From Lachnospiraceae bacterium (GTDB lineage Bacteria; Bacillota; Clostridia; Lachnospirales; Lachnospiraceae), in contig JAFSKT010000221.1 of the NCBI GenBank assembly GCA_017448845.1, positions 1 through 35,671 of the forward strand: a stretch of 35,671 nucleotides of DNA, written 5' to 3'. Position 1 is the stretch's first letter. Every line of letters begins with the position of its first letter. Under the pieces are notes generated by a model that worked only from the letters and a program-made list of their open reading frames with translations, was not told the DNA's origin and searched no databases. Positions 25,758 to 34,536 of this stretch are shown here, in pieces. Made by a program: the position numbers and the translations under genes.

Positions 25758-27737
25758 ATGTTAATTCCTTTTAATAATAAACAGCTTTTGATACGCCGTG
25801 CGGGACTTATTGTATATGATGTCCTGGCGGTGATAGTAAGCTCTGCGGTCGGTCTTCTCTTAAGATTCGACCTTTCTTATGATGAGCTTTTAAGTACTGC
25901 GGGAGGATATATGTGGCAGGAGAATCTGTGGAAGTTCCTGCCGGCTAATATAATCATCACTCTCGTGATCTTCTGGCTTTTCCATCTTTATTCCAGTCTC
26001 TGGACCTATGCGGGCGTGCCGGAAATGACGGCCACAGTCAGCGCCTGCCTTATTACCAGCGCAGCCCAGGCGGTGGGGATGCTGCTCCTTAACTTAAAGA
26101 TGCCAAGGAGCTATTACTTCCTCTATGCCGTTGTCCTGACCATACTGGTGCTCATGTCCCGCTTTGCCTACAGGCTTTTCCGTACCTTTGTGCAGAAGAG
26201 GACGGAACAGGCGAGAAATATCAATGTAATGGTGATCGGTGCCGGTGAGGCCGGGAATTCCCTTATCCGTGAAATGAATTCCTCAAGGTTCATACAGAAG
26301 AGTGTCATGTGCGTTATCGATGATGACCGCTCGAAGATCGGGAATTACATTCAGGGCGTAAAGGTAGTAGGCAGCAGGGAAGATATAATCGAGAACGCTG
26401 CCAGATACGATATAGACGAGATAATCGTGGCCATGCCTGCCGCGAAAAGGGGACAGTTAAAGGAAATACTTGATATCTGTAAGGAGACCAAGTGTGAACT
26501 TAAGACCCTGCCCGGTATATACCAGCTGGTAAACGGGGAAGTGAATGTGAGCCAGCTTAGAAAGGTGGAGGTTGAAGACCTTCTTGGGCGTGAACCCATA
26601 GAAGTGGATCTGGACTCCATACTGGAATCCTTAAGGGATAAGACCGTGCTGGTAACAGGGGGAGGAGGCTCCATCGGATCCGAGCTCTGTCGGCAGATAG
26701 CAAAGCATAAGCCGAAGATGCTGATCATCTTTGAGATATACGAAAACAGCGCCTATGATATCCAGCAGGAGCTGGCCGATCTTTTTCCGGATCTTAACTT
26801 AAAGGTGCTGATAGGTTCCGTAAGAAACACCCAGAGGGTAAAGGATGTATTTAATACTTATAAGCCGGACATAGTCTACCATGCTGCGGCTCATAAGCAC
26901 GTGCCCTTAATGGAAGTGAGCCCCAACGAGGCCATAAAGAATAATGTCATGGGCACCTGGAAACTTGCCCAGGCTGCGGTGGATTCCGGGGTTTCAAAGT
27001 TTGTCATGATCTCAACAGATAAGGCGGTAAACCCAACCAACATAATGGGAGCCACAAAGCGTATCTGCGAGATGATAGTCCAGTCCTATAACCACAGAGG
27101 AAATACGGTATTCGTGGCCGTCCGCTTCGGAAATGTGCTGGGGAGCAACGGTTCCGTCATACCCCTTTTCAGGAAACAGATAGCATCCGGCGGACCCGTC
27201 ACCGTAACGGATCCAAGGATCATCAGGTATTTCATGACCATACCCGAGGCGGTATCACTGGTACTGCAGGCAGGAGCCTATGCAAAGGGCGGGGAGATAT
27301 TCGTGCTGGATATGGGTGAGCCGGTGAAGATACTGGATCTTGCAAAGAACCTTATCCGTCTTTCAGGCTATGTGCCGGGAGAGGATATAGAGATCAAATT
27401 TACAGGGCTCCGTCCCGGAGAAAAGCTCTATGAAGAGATGCTTATGAAGGAAGAGGGAATGCAGGAAACCCCCAATAAGCTTATCCATATAGGAAAGCCC
27501 ATTGAATTTGACGAAGAGGATTTCTATGACAAGCTCCACAGGCTGGATATTGCTTCCAGGTCAGAAAAGCTGGATGTACATACCTGGGTCCAGAGCCTTG
27601 TTCCCACATATAAGTACACTCCGGGCATCTATATTCCGGGAGAGACCCATATAGATATGGAGAAAGCGCCGGGGATCTCAGAGGGCGAAGAAGACTTTGA
27701 CATGAAGGTCTATGAGATAAAGAGAAATGAAGAATGA
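25758..27737 (+). CDS. Membrane UDP-GlcNAc 4,6-dehydratase, CapD/WbpM/PglF type
   Basis: The 659-residue protein has four N-terminal membrane helices (about 14-36, 58-78, 92-112, 118-136). A first Rossmann-like domain ([14 protein letters not shown], about 153-166) and a C-terminal short-chain dehydrogenase domain with NAD motif GGGGSIG at 301-307 follow. The active site reads S419-T-D, Met430 and Lys434 ([10 protein letters not shown]). Met replaces the usual Tyr, as in the known WbpM-type enzymes, so it should be active. These enzymes make the UDP-4-keto-6-deoxy-GlcNAc intermediate for amino sugars such as bacillosamine, QuiNAc or D-FucNAc. It opens the polysaccharide operon, overlaps the phosphoglycosyl transferase gene by 11 nt and probably supplies its donor sugar. 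Confidence 0.93.
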   Translation: MLIPFNNKQLLIRRAGLIVYDVLAVIVSSAVGLLLRFDLSYDELLSTAGGYMWQENLWKFLPANIIITLVIFWLFHLYSSLWTYAGVPEMTATVSACLITSAAQAVGMLLLNLKMPRSYYFLYAVVLTILVLMSRFAYRLFRTFVQKRTEQARNINVMVIGAGEAGNSLIREMNSSRFIQKSVMCVIDDDRSKIGNYIQGVKVVGSREDIIENAARYDIDEIIVAMPAAKRGQLKEILDICKETKCELKTLPGIYQLVNGEVNVSQLRKVEVEDLLGREPIEVDLDSILESLRDKTVLVTGGGGSIGSELCRQIAKHKPKMLIIFEIYENSAYDIQQELADLFPDLNLKVLIGSVRNTQRVKDVFNTYKPDIVYHAAAHKHVPLMEVSPNEAIKNNVMGTWKLAQAAVDSGVSKFVMISTDKAVNPTNIMGATKRICEMIVQSYNHRGNTVFVAVRFGNVLGSNGSVIPLFRKQIASGGPVTVTDPRIIRYFMTIPEAVSLVLQAGAYAKGGEIFVLDMGEPVKILDLAKNLIRLSGYVPGEDIEIKFTGLRPGEKLYEEMLMKEEGMQETPNKLIHIGKPIEFDEEDFYDKLHRLDIASRSEKLDVHTWVQSLVPTYKYTPGIYIPGETHIDMEKAPGISEGEEDFDMKVYEIKRNEE

Positions 27738-28383
27738 AAGTTATGTAAACCCCAAAGCCCTGTTTTATATTAACTTTGTAAAACGTCCCGTGGATATGGT
27801 ACTGGCGCTGCTTGCCATAGTACTGCTGTCGCCGGTCCTCCTTATCACCGCTCTTTTGGTCAGAGTGAAGCTGGGGAGCCCCGTTATCTTCCGTCAGCAG
27901 AGACCGGGGAAGGACAATAAGATATTCGGACTCATGAAATTCCGCAGCATGACTGATGAAAGGGATGAAAAGGGAGAATTGAAGAGTGACGAAGAGCGGC
28001 TCACTTCCTTTGGAAAGACCTTAAGATCCCTGTCTTTGGACGAGCTGCCGGAATTCTTTAATATATTAAAAGGAGATATGTCCTTTGTGGGGCCGAGACC
28101 CCTGCTGGTCCGCTATCTCCCCAGATATGACAAAGAGCAGATACACAGGCATGACGTGCTGCCGGGCCTTACGGGGCTTGCCCAGGTAAAGGGAAGGAAC
28201 GCCATCACCTGGGAAGAGAAGTTTGCCTATGACCTGGAATACGTGAGGAACGTGTCTCCGGTGCTGGATATAAAGATACTGTTCATGACCGTTTTCAAGG
28301 TGTTTAAGAGAGAGGGCATAAGCTCCGCTACAAACGCTACCATGGAGGAATTCTGGGGTAATGAAAAAGGAAAAGAAGGATAA
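27727..28383 (+). CDS. Phosphoglycosyl transferase (bacterial sugar transferase, PglC/WcaJ type)
   Basis: The 218-residue monotopic enzyme should transfer a sugar-1-phosphate from a UDP-sugar to undecaprenyl phosphate, the first step in making a surface polysaccharide or glycan. A hydrophobic re-entrant helix lies at about 21-46 (after KRPVDM). [20 protein letters not shown] and the catalytic dyad Asp105-Glu106 in [20 protein letters not shown] are canonical, followed by GPRPL and [13 protein letters not shown]. Its length is that of the small PglC class, without the extra WcaJ-type N-terminal domain. With the dehydratase just upstream, the likely donor is a UDP-6-deoxy-amino sugar or a relative. 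It overlaps both neighbours (11 and 23 nt). Confidence 0.93.
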   Translation: MKNESYVNPKALFYINFVKRPVDMVLALLAIVLLSPVLLITALLVRVKLGSPVIFRQQRPGKDNKIFGLMKFRSMTDERDEKGELKSDEERLTSFGKTLRSLSLDELPEFFNILKGDMSFVGPRPLLVRYLPRYDKEQIHRHDVLPGLTGLAQVKGRNAITWEEKFAYDLEYVRNVSPVLDIKILFMTVFKVFKREGISSATNATMEEFWGNEKGKEG

Positions 28384-29380
28384 TATAAATGTGCTGATCC
28401 TGTCTGCCGGCAGACGGGTGGAGCTTATCAACTGCTTTAAGAGGGCTAAGGAAAGGCTCAAGCTGAAGGGCAACATCATAGCCGCTGACGCTTCCGAGCT
28501 GGCTCCGGCTCTGTATTTTGCGGATATTAACGAGATAGTGCCAAGGATCTCCGACGGGGACGCATATATAAAGGCCATTGTCGATATAGGCAGGAATTTC
28601 AAGGTCTCTTTAGTGGTACCTACCATAGATACGGAGCTCTTACTCCTTTCGGAAAGGAAGGAGGAGATAGAGGCCACCGGGGCAAAGGTCCTGATCTCGG
28701 ATAAAAATGTGACAACGATATGCAGGGATAAGAAGAATACCCAGAGGTTTTTAGAGGAACACGGCTTCCTTGCGCCCCATATGTTATCCCCCATGGAGCT
28801 TTCAAATCCCTCGGGCTTAACCTATCCCCTTTTCATCAAACCAAGGGACGGCAGTTCTTCCATCAACGCTTATCAGGTCCATAATGGGGAAGAGCTGGAA
28901 GTATACTTAAAGCTCATTGAGAATCCCATAGTCCAGGAGTATATTGAGGGAACCGAATATACCATTGACGCATTTCTGGATTTTGAAAGCCGCCTCATCA
29001 CCGCGGTGCCGAGAGTCAGGATAGCCACCAGAAGCGGCGAGATTGCAAAGGGCGTTATAAGGAAGGACAGGGACATCATAGAGGAAGTGAAAAAGCTCAT
29101 GGAAGCCCTTAAGCCCATAGGTCATATCACGGTGCAGTGTAAAAAGACCAGAAAGGGCATTGAATTCATTGAGATAAATCCCAGATTCGGCGGCGGAGCG
29201 CCCATGTCCATAATGGCCGGTGCCGATTCCTGCGAAAATCTCTACAGGCTCCTTTTGGGGGAGAAATTACAATATAATGAGATATACAGGGAAAACCTCA
29301 CCTTCCTCCGTTTTGACCAGAGTATAATGCTTAATGAAGAGATGAAGAGGGAATATGAGTACGAAGGCAGTTATTTTTGA
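28361..29380 (+). CDS. ATP-grasp ligase (carbamoyl-phosphate synthase large-chain-like)
   Basis: The 339-residue protein has the three-part ATP-grasp layout: an N-terminal Rossmann-like pre-ATP domain ([13 protein letters not shown]), the ATP lid with [16 protein letters not shown] (Lys160), QEYIEG at 192-197, and the metal-binding [13 protein letters not shown] with Glu268, Glu271 and Asn273. All key residues are present. Such enzymes form an acyl-phosphate and join it to an amine or similar acceptor. In polysaccharide loci they usually decorate a sugar or aglycone with an amino acid or small acid, but the substrate cannot be read from the sequence. It overlaps the upstream gene by 23 nt and the HAD gene by 26 nt, which argues for a joint reaction with the phosphatase-like protein. 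Confidence 0.88.
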   Translation: MKKEKKDNINVLILSAGRRVELINCFKRAKERLKLKGNIIAADASELAPALYFADINEIVPRISDGDAYIKAIVDIGRNFKVSLVVPTIDTELLLLSERKEEIEATGAKVLISDKNVTTICRDKKNTQRFLEEHGFLAPHMLSPMELSNPSGLTYPLFIKPRDGSSSINAYQVHNGEELEVYLKLIENPIVQEYIEGTEYTIDAFLDFESRLITAVPRVRIATRSGEIAKGVIRKDRDIIEEVKKLMEALKPIGHITVQCKKTRKGIEFIEINPRFGGGAPMSIMAGADSCENLYRLLLGEKLQYNEIYRENLTFLRFDQSIMLNEEMKREYEYEGSYF

Positions 29381-30041
29381 TCTTGACGATACTCTCGCAT
29401 CGGAAATGGATTACGCCCGGAGCGGCTACAGGGCAGTATCTGCCTATCTCGTTGAAAAGGGATCTGCCGAAAAAAATGAAGATACCCTTTACCGGGAACT
29501 GATCTCGCTTTTTAATGAGGATCATAAGAACGTATTTAACAGGTTTCTTGTAAATAACGGTCTTTCAGACAGCAGGGAAGATGTGATGGAACTGGTGGAG
29601 GTTTACAGGAACCATCTGCCGGATATCAGCTATTATGAGGATGTTAAGCCCCTGTTACTTAAGCTCGTTGAGATGGGGATAAGAAAGGGGATCCTGTCCG
29701 ACGGATATGCTGTCACCCAGAGGCAGAAGATAAAGGCGCTGAAGGCGGAAGATGATTTTGATATAATAGTCCTGACGGACGAACTGGGAAGAGACGCCTG
29801 GAAACCAAGTCCGAAGGGTTTTGAGCTGATAGAAGAGCGTTTTTCCCTTGAACCCACTGAGATACTCTATGTGGGGGTTAATCCGGAAAAGGATTTTTAC
29901 CTCTCAGTTTCAGCCGGGATAAAGACTGCAAGGATAATCCGGGAAGAGGGAGTATACAGCTCCCGGGAATACTATGAGGGTGTAAGGGAAGATTTTAAGA
30001 TCGCTTCCCTTGCGGATATTCCGGAGATCATTGCAGAGTGA
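29355..30041 (+). CDS. HAD-superfamily hydrolase
   Basis: The 228-residue protein has the HAD core: motif I DLDDT with nucleophile Asp9 and acid Asp11, an inserted helical cap (about 15-90), motif II Ser115 in GILSDG, and motif III Lys150 in WKPSP. Motif IV reads VGVNPEKD (173-180). The first acidic residue expected after Gly (as in GDNP) is Val175, while Asp180 is kept, so metal binding may be weakened. It is probably a phosphatase acting on a sugar phosphate or an intermediate of the adjoining ATP-grasp reaction. The start has GAGGGA about 5 nt upstream, inside the end of the upstream gene. Substrate unknown. Confidence 0.88.
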   Translation: MSTKAVIFDLDDTLASEMDYARSGYRAVSAYLVEKGSAEKNEDTLYRELISLFNEDHKNVFNRFLVNNGLSDSREDVMELVEVYRNHLPDISYYEDVKPLLLKLVEMGIRKGILSDGYAVTQRQKIKALKAEDDFDIIVLTDELGRDAWKPSPKGFELIEERFSLEPTEILYVGVNPEKDFYLSVSAGIKTARIIREEGVYSSREYYEGVREDFKIASLADIPEIIAE

Positions 30042-30087
30042 TCATACAGGCTTTTTCAGGTGATGAAAGGAGCGACACCGTAAGAAT

Positions 30088-31110
30088 ATGGCAGATTGGG
30101 TTGTAGTAGTAGATGATGATTCCATGAACGTGCAGATGGCCAGTTTGATACTGAGCCGTAATGATCTGCGTGCCACTCCCCTTAAATCGGGAAAGGAACT
30201 GATAAAGCTGGTTTCGGAGGGGAACAGGCCGGATCTTATCCTTCTTGATATCATGATGCCGGAGATGGACGGATTCCAGACCATAGAAAGGTTAAGGGTG
30301 GTGGAAAAGGAGCAGGGTTTCTCCGAGATCCCGGTGATCTTCCTTACCGCAAATGATGCAGGAAAGGCGGAGATGAAGGGACTGGCCCTGGGGGCCATGG
30401 ATTTCATCCGTAAGCCCTTTATCCCGGAAGTTCTGGTCATGAGGGTTAAGCACATAATCGAACTTAAAGCCCTGCAGATGGACTTAGCCAGTGAGGTGGA
30501 GAAAAAGACTGCGGAAGTAAAACAGCTTTCCATACAGGTGGTACATGCCATGGCAGACGCCATAGACGCGAAGGACACCTATACCAACGGTCACTCAAGA
30601 AGGGTGGCGGAATACGCCTGGGCGATGGCAGAGAGACTTGGATATGATGACAAGGCCCAGAAGAGCATATATATGATGGGCCTCCTCCATGACGTGGGAA
30701 AGATAGGGGTTCCGGATGCAGTGATAAATAAGCCCGCCAGGCTGACGGATGAGGAGTATGAGATCATCAAGACCCATCCGGTTATCGGGGCCAGGATCCT
30801 TGAGAAGATAAAGGCCATGCCGACTCTTATGACCGGAGCAAAGTGGCACCACGAGAGATATGACGGGACAGGGTATCCGGACGGACTTAAGGGGAATGAA
30901 ATCCCTGAGGAAGCCAGGATAATCGCAGTAGCCGATGCCTATGACGCCATGTCCAGCCGCAGGAGCTACAGGGATGAGCTGAGCCAGGCCACGGTGAGAG
31001 CTGAGATCGAAAAGGGAAAGGGAACCCAGTTTGACCCTGCCTTTGCGGATATCATGCTGCAGATGATAGATGAAGATGTGAATTATGATATGAGAGAAAA
31101 ACCCGTTTAA
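30088..31110 (+). CDS. Response regulator with HD-GYP output (c-di-GMP phosphodiesterase)
   Basis: The 340-residue protein has an N-terminal receiver domain with acidic pocket Asp9-11, phosphoacceptor Asp54 and Lys109. A linker helix and a full HD-GYP domain follow: His169 in NGHS, HD at 201-202 in LLHDVGKIGVPD, and HHERYDGTGYPDG at 254-266. All metal-binding and GYP residues appear present, so it should hydrolyse c-di-GMP when phosphorylated. No histidine kinase gene adjoins it; the nearest HATPase protein lies about 14 kb upstream and lacks an H-box. Lying in the middle of the polysaccharide locus, it could tie glycan production, and perhaps the injection system, to c-di-GMP. AAAGGAG precedes the ATG by about 15 nt. 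Confidence 0.95.
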   Translation: MADWVVVVDDDSMNVQMASLILSRNDLRATPLKSGKELIKLVSEGNRPDLILLDIMMPEMDGFQTIERLRVVEKEQGFSEIPVIFLTANDAGKAEMKGLALGAMDFIRKPFIPEVLVMRVKHIIELKALQMDLASEVEKKTAEVKQLSIQVVHAMADAIDAKDTYTNGHSRRVAEYAWAMAERLGYDDKAQKSIYMMGLLHDVGKIGVPDAVINKPARLTDEEYEIIKTHPVIGARILEKIKAMPTLMTGAKWHHERYDGTGYPDGLKGNEIPEEARIIAVADAYDAMSSRRSYRDELSQATVRAEIEKGKGTQFDPAFADIMLQMIDEDVNYDMREKPV

Positions 31111-31150
31111 CGGCGTGGCTCTCCCCTGAAAGATAAACCTGTAATTGATC

Positions 31151-32335
31151 ATGAATGTACTGTGCTTATTTCAAAAATTTGATTTTTCTTCTTCCACCAT
31201 CTATTTAGACCTGGTGATGGCCCTTAAGGACAGGGGTCACCGGGTTATGATAATTTCCTGTACTTCAGAGGAGAAGGAAAGTTATTTCGAGGAAAGAGAT
31301 TCTATAAGCACAGGGTATGTGCGGGTTCCGGATCAGTTCAGTTCGGGAAAGATCAAAAAGGGCCTTATCCAGCTGCTTTTGGGGCGGAAGATGCTTAAGG
31401 GCGTCAAAAAATATTTCTGGAATGAAAAGGTTGACATAATTATTTATCCTACGCCCCCTGTAACCTTAGCAGGGATACTTAAGCCATTGAAGGATCACTT
31501 CAAAGCGGTGAATTACCTGATGCTTAAAGACATCTTTCCCCAAAATGCCGTAGACCTTCACATGATGAAGGAGGGCAGCTTTATCCACCGGCTTTTTAAG
31601 GGGATGGAGGAGGAGCTCTATGCATATTCCGATGTCATAGGCTGCATGTCCTCAAAGAACATGGATTATATAGGGGTGAATGAGGGAGAGAGCGTTCTCG
31701 GGAAACTGGAGATCTTCCCCAATACGGTAAAGGTCCTGGAAACAGAGCCGGAGGAACCCCGGAGCGAAGACGGGGAAAAGGTAAGCTTTATCTTCGGAGG
31801 GAATCTTGGAAAACCCCAGGCTGTGGACCGGCTGTTAAAGGGAATAGAGCTCTTAAAGGATTTTAAGGAAGCGGAGTTCATCTTTATCGGTTCAGGCACG
31901 GAAGAAAAGAAGATAGAGGATTACATAGAGAAAACGAAGCCGGATAACCTTAAGCTCTTAAAGGAACTTCCAAGGAGGGAGTACGAGGAGCTGCTTAAGA
32001 GCGCGGATGTGGGGATAGTCTCCCTCAGTCCGGATTTCACCATACCGAATTACCCTTCCAGGATACTTTCCTATATGCAGATGGGAAAGCCCATATTGGC
32101 GGTTACAGATAAGAATACGGATATAAGGGAGTTAGTGACTACTGACGCTTGCTGCGGATACTGGTGTTACTCGGGAGATGAAAAAGCTTTTGCCGGGACT
32201 GTAAAAAAGATAGTTTCCGAAAAGGAGCTTCTGCCGGCCCTTGGCAGGAACGGACGGGGATACTTAAAAGAGAATTTCAACGTGGAAAGATCGGTTGATA
32301 TACTGGAAAATGCGGTGAAAGCCGGGAAACAGTGA
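31151..32335 (+). CDS. Glycosyltransferase family 4, WbuB-like
   Basis: The 394-residue GT-B enzyme has MNVLCLFQKFDFSSSTIYLD at the N-terminus. Its C-terminal nucleotide-sugar domain carries FIFIGSGTEEKKIEDYI, a central SADVGIVSL, and NYPSRILSYMQMGKPILA with the E/Q-type loop of GT4 enzymes. The combination resembles WbuB, an L-FucNAc transferase often found beside fnlABC. The next three genes make UDP-L-FucNAc, so this is the likely enzyme that uses it. An upstream in-frame TTG (31145) would add two residues; the ATG is preferred although no strong Shine-Dalgarno site is visible for either. The donor assignment is by context. Confidence 0.85.
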   Translation: MNVLCLFQKFDFSSSTIYLDLVMALKDRGHRVMIISCTSEEKESYFEERDSISTGYVRVPDQFSSGKIKKGLIQLLLGRKMLKGVKKYFWNEKVDIIIYPTPPVTLAGILKPLKDHFKAVNYLMLKDIFPQNAVDLHMMKEGSFIHRLFKGMEEELYAYSDVIGCMSSKNMDYIGVNEGESVLGKLEIFPNTVKVLETEPEEPRSEDGEKVSFIFGGNLGKPQAVDRLLKGIELLKDFKEAEFIFIGSGTEEKKIEDYIEKTKPDNLKLLKELPRREYEELLKSADVGIVSLSPDFTIPNYPSRILSYMQMGKPILAVTDKNTDIRELVTTDACCGYWCYSGDEKAFAGTVKKIVSEKELLPALGRNGRGYLKENFNVERSVDILENAVKAGKQ

Positions 32336-32355
32336 AAGGATTGGAAAAGATAAGA

Positions 32356-33384
32356 ATGGACGAGAGGATATTTGACGGAAAGACATTGATGATAACCGGG
32401 GGCACAGGCTCCTTCGGAAACGCGGTATTAAAGCGCTTTCTCCATACGGGGATCGAAGAGATCCGCATCTTTTCAAGGGATGAGAAGAAGCAGGATGATA
32501 TGCGCCATGTCTATAACGATCCGAAGATCAAGTACTTTATAGGTGATGTGCGGGAAGCAGGATCTTTAGAAGACGCCATGCACGGCGTAGACTATATCTT
32601 CCATGCGGCGGCACTTAAACAGGTACCGAGCTGTGAATTCTTTCCGGTGGAAGCGGTAAAGACCAATGTCCTCGGAACGGATAACGTGCTCACCGCAGCC
32701 ATAAGGGCAGGGGTTAAAAAGGTGGTATGTCTTTCAACGGACAAGGCCGCATATCCCATAAACGCCATGGGAACCAGTAAGGCCATGATGGAAAAGGTCT
32801 TTGTTGCAAAGAGCAGGACCATAGACCAGGAAAAGACCCTTATCTGCGGCACAAGGTACGGGAATGTGATGTGCTCCAGAGGTTCGGTTATCCCTCTTTT
32901 CATAGACCAGATAAAGGAGGGCAGGCCCATAACCATAACGGAGCCCAAGATGACTAGATTTATCATGTCTTTAGAGGAAGCGGTGGAGCTGGTGCTCTTC
33001 GCCTTTGAAAACGCCAATGCCGGGGATATCATGGTACAGAAAGCTCCAGCCTGCACCATAGAAGTTCTGGCAGAAGCGGTGAAGGAGCTCTTTAACGCAA
33101 AGGACCATGAGACCAGGATAATCGGAGTCCGCCACGGGGAAAAGATGGCGGAGACACTTCTTACAGCGGAAGAGTGCTTAAGGGCAACAGACGAGGGAGG
33201 TTTCTTCAGGGTGCCTGCGGACAACAGGGACTTAAATTACGATAAGTATTTCATCGAAGGAAATACCGGCAGGCCGAAATTCGATACCTTTAATTCGGAC
33301 AATACGGAGATACTGAATGTTGAACAGGTTAAGGAAAAGCTCCTTAAGCTTGACTATATAAAGCAGAGACTTGAGGAGGAATAA
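32356..33384 (+). CDS. fnlA: UDP-GlcNAc 4,6-dehydratase/5-epimerase (FnlA/CapE)
   Basis: The 342-residue short-chain dehydrogenase catalyses the first step to UDP-N-acetyl-L-fucosamine. It has NAD motif GGTGSFG at 15-21, FHAAALKQVPSCEFFP, and the active site STDKAAYPINAMGTSK with Ser127-Thr128-Asp129, Met138 and Lys142. This is the Met-type site usual for CapE/FnlA. An upstream GTG at 32332 overlaps the preceding TGA and would add eight residues; the ATG at 32356 is chosen because the family normally starts a few residues before KTLMITGG and the resulting length matches the usual size. The fnlB gene follows 6 nt after its stop, and its Shine-Dalgarno site lies at the end of this gene. Confidence 0.92.
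   Translation: MDERIFDGKTLMITGGTGSFGNAVLKRFLHTGIEEIRIFSRDEKKQDDMRHVYNDPKIKYFIGDVREAGSLEDAMHGVDYIFHAAALKQVPSCEFFPVEAVKTNVLGTDNVLTAAIRAGVKKVVCLSTDKAAYPINAMGTSKAMMEKVFVAKSRTIDQEKTLICGTRYGNVMCSRGSVIPLFIDQIKEGRPITITEPKMTRFIMSLEEAVELVLFAFENANAGDIMVQKAPACTIEVLAEAVKELFNAKDHETRIIGVRHGEKMAETLLTAEECLRATDEGGFFRVPADNRDLNYDKYFIEGNTGRPKFDTFNSDNTEILNVEQVKEKLLKLDYIKQRLEEE
33373..33380 (+). promoter_or_regulatory. Ribosome binding site for the GTG-started fnlB
   Basis: GAGGAGGA, a near-perfect Shine-Dalgarno site, lies at the end of fnlA, 10 nt before the GTG at 33391. It fixes that GTG as the start. Confidence 0.75.
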
Positions 33385-33390
33385 GATCCG

Positions 33391-34509
33391 GTGAAGATCC
33401 TTGTAACAGGGGCAGGAGGATTCCTTGGAAAAAATCTGGTCTGTAACCTAAAAAACGCAGGCTATGAAGAAGTTTTTTCCTACGATATCTCCTCCACCGA
33501 AGAAGAATTCAATACCTATACGGAGAACTGCGATTTCGTATTCCATCTGGCGGGAGTGAACCGGCCGAAGAACCCGGAAGAATTCATGACGGGAAATGCC
33601 GGACTTACGGAAAAACTCATAAGCCGCCTGAAGGAAAGCGGGAACAAAGTACCCGTCCTTCTTTCATCTTCCATACAGGCAGGCTTGAATAATGATTACG
33701 GAAAGTCCAAAAGGGAAGCGGAAGAGCTGGTCTTTTCCTATGGACGGGAAGAGGATGTACCGGTATACGTTTACCGTTTCCCCAACCTCTTTGGAAAGTG
33801 GAGCAGACCGAATTACAATACGGTCATCGCCACCTTCTGCAATAATATCGCAAGAGACCTTCCCATAAGGATAGACGACAGGGAACATATAGTGGCCCTT
33901 GCCTATGTTGATGATGTTATAGAGCAGTTCATGCGTATATTAAAGACCGGTATAAGGCTGCCGGCGGGAGAATTTGTCACATTTCCGCCAAATCTCATCT
34001 ATGAAAGAAAGCTGGGTTATATTGCGGACACCATTTATTCTTTCAAAAAGTCCAGGGAAGACCTGATGGTGCCTGACATGAGGGATGAATTTGTGTCAAA
34101 GCTCTACAGCACCTATCTCTCCTTCCTCCCGGAGGACGGCTTTTCCTATCCCTTGAAAAAGAACACCGACCAGCGGGGATCTTTTACGGAATTCCTGAAG
34201 AGCGCTGACCGGGGACAGGTCTCCATAAACGTAAGCCACCCGGGGATAACCAAGGGACAGCACTGGCACAACAGTAAAAACGAGAAGTTCCTTGTGGTAT
34301 CCGGCAGGGGACGGATAGAATTCAGGAAGATAGGGACAGAAGAGGTTATCACCTATCATGTGTCCGGCGATGATCCGGAAGTGGTGGATATACCTACGGG
34401 CTATACCCATAATATAATAAACGAAGGGGATACGGACTTAGTGACCGTCATGTGGGCCAACGAGATCTTTGATCCGGAGCACCCGGACACCTTCTACGAG
34501 ACAGTTTGA
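33391..34509 (+). CDS. fnlB: UDP-FucNAc pathway 3-epimerase/4-reductase (FnlB/CapF)
   Basis: The 372-residue bifunctional enzyme starts at GTG with GAGGAGGA 10 nt upstream. The N-terminal dehydrogenase domain has GAGGFLG at 7-13, FHLAGVNRP, and the Ser-Tyr-Lys site (Ser92-94, Tyr103, Lys107 in DYGKSK). The C-terminal cupin (about 255-372) has KGQHWHNSKNEKFLVVSG, the metal-binding pattern of CapF, and PTGYTHNIINEGD. In CapF the cupin epimerises C3 and the dehydrogenase reduces the 4-keto group. It uses the FnlA product and feeds FnlC, 27 nt downstream. Domain order and length are standard. Confidence 0.93.
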   Translation: MKILVTGAGGFLGKNLVCNLKNAGYEEVFSYDISSTEEEFNTYTENCDFVFHLAGVNRPKNPEEFMTGNAGLTEKLISRLKESGNKVPVLLSSSIQAGLNNDYGKSKREAEELVFSYGREEDVPVYVYRFPNLFGKWSRPNYNTVIATFCNNIARDLPIRIDDREHIVALAYVDDVIEQFMRILKTGIRLPAGEFVTFPPNLIYERKLGYIADTIYSFKKSREDLMVPDMRDEFVSKLYSTYLSFLPEDGFSYPLKKNTDQRGSFTEFLKSADRGQVSINVSHPGITKGQHWHNSKNEKFLVVSGRGRIEFRKIGTEEVITYHVSGDDPEVVDIPTGYTHNIINEGDTDLVTVMWANEIFDPEHPDTFYETV

Positions 34510-34536
34510 CAGTATGAATGAAAGGACAGGATTAAA

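Noticed and set aside
28066..28794. Minus-strand 242-codon ORF
   Set aside because: It lies across the ends of the phosphoglycosyl transferase and ATP-grasp genes, both of which have intact catalytic motifs on the + strand.
32592..33224. Minus-strand 210-codon ORF
   Set aside because: It is antisense to the FnlA core; the Ser-rich composition is typical of a shadow frame.
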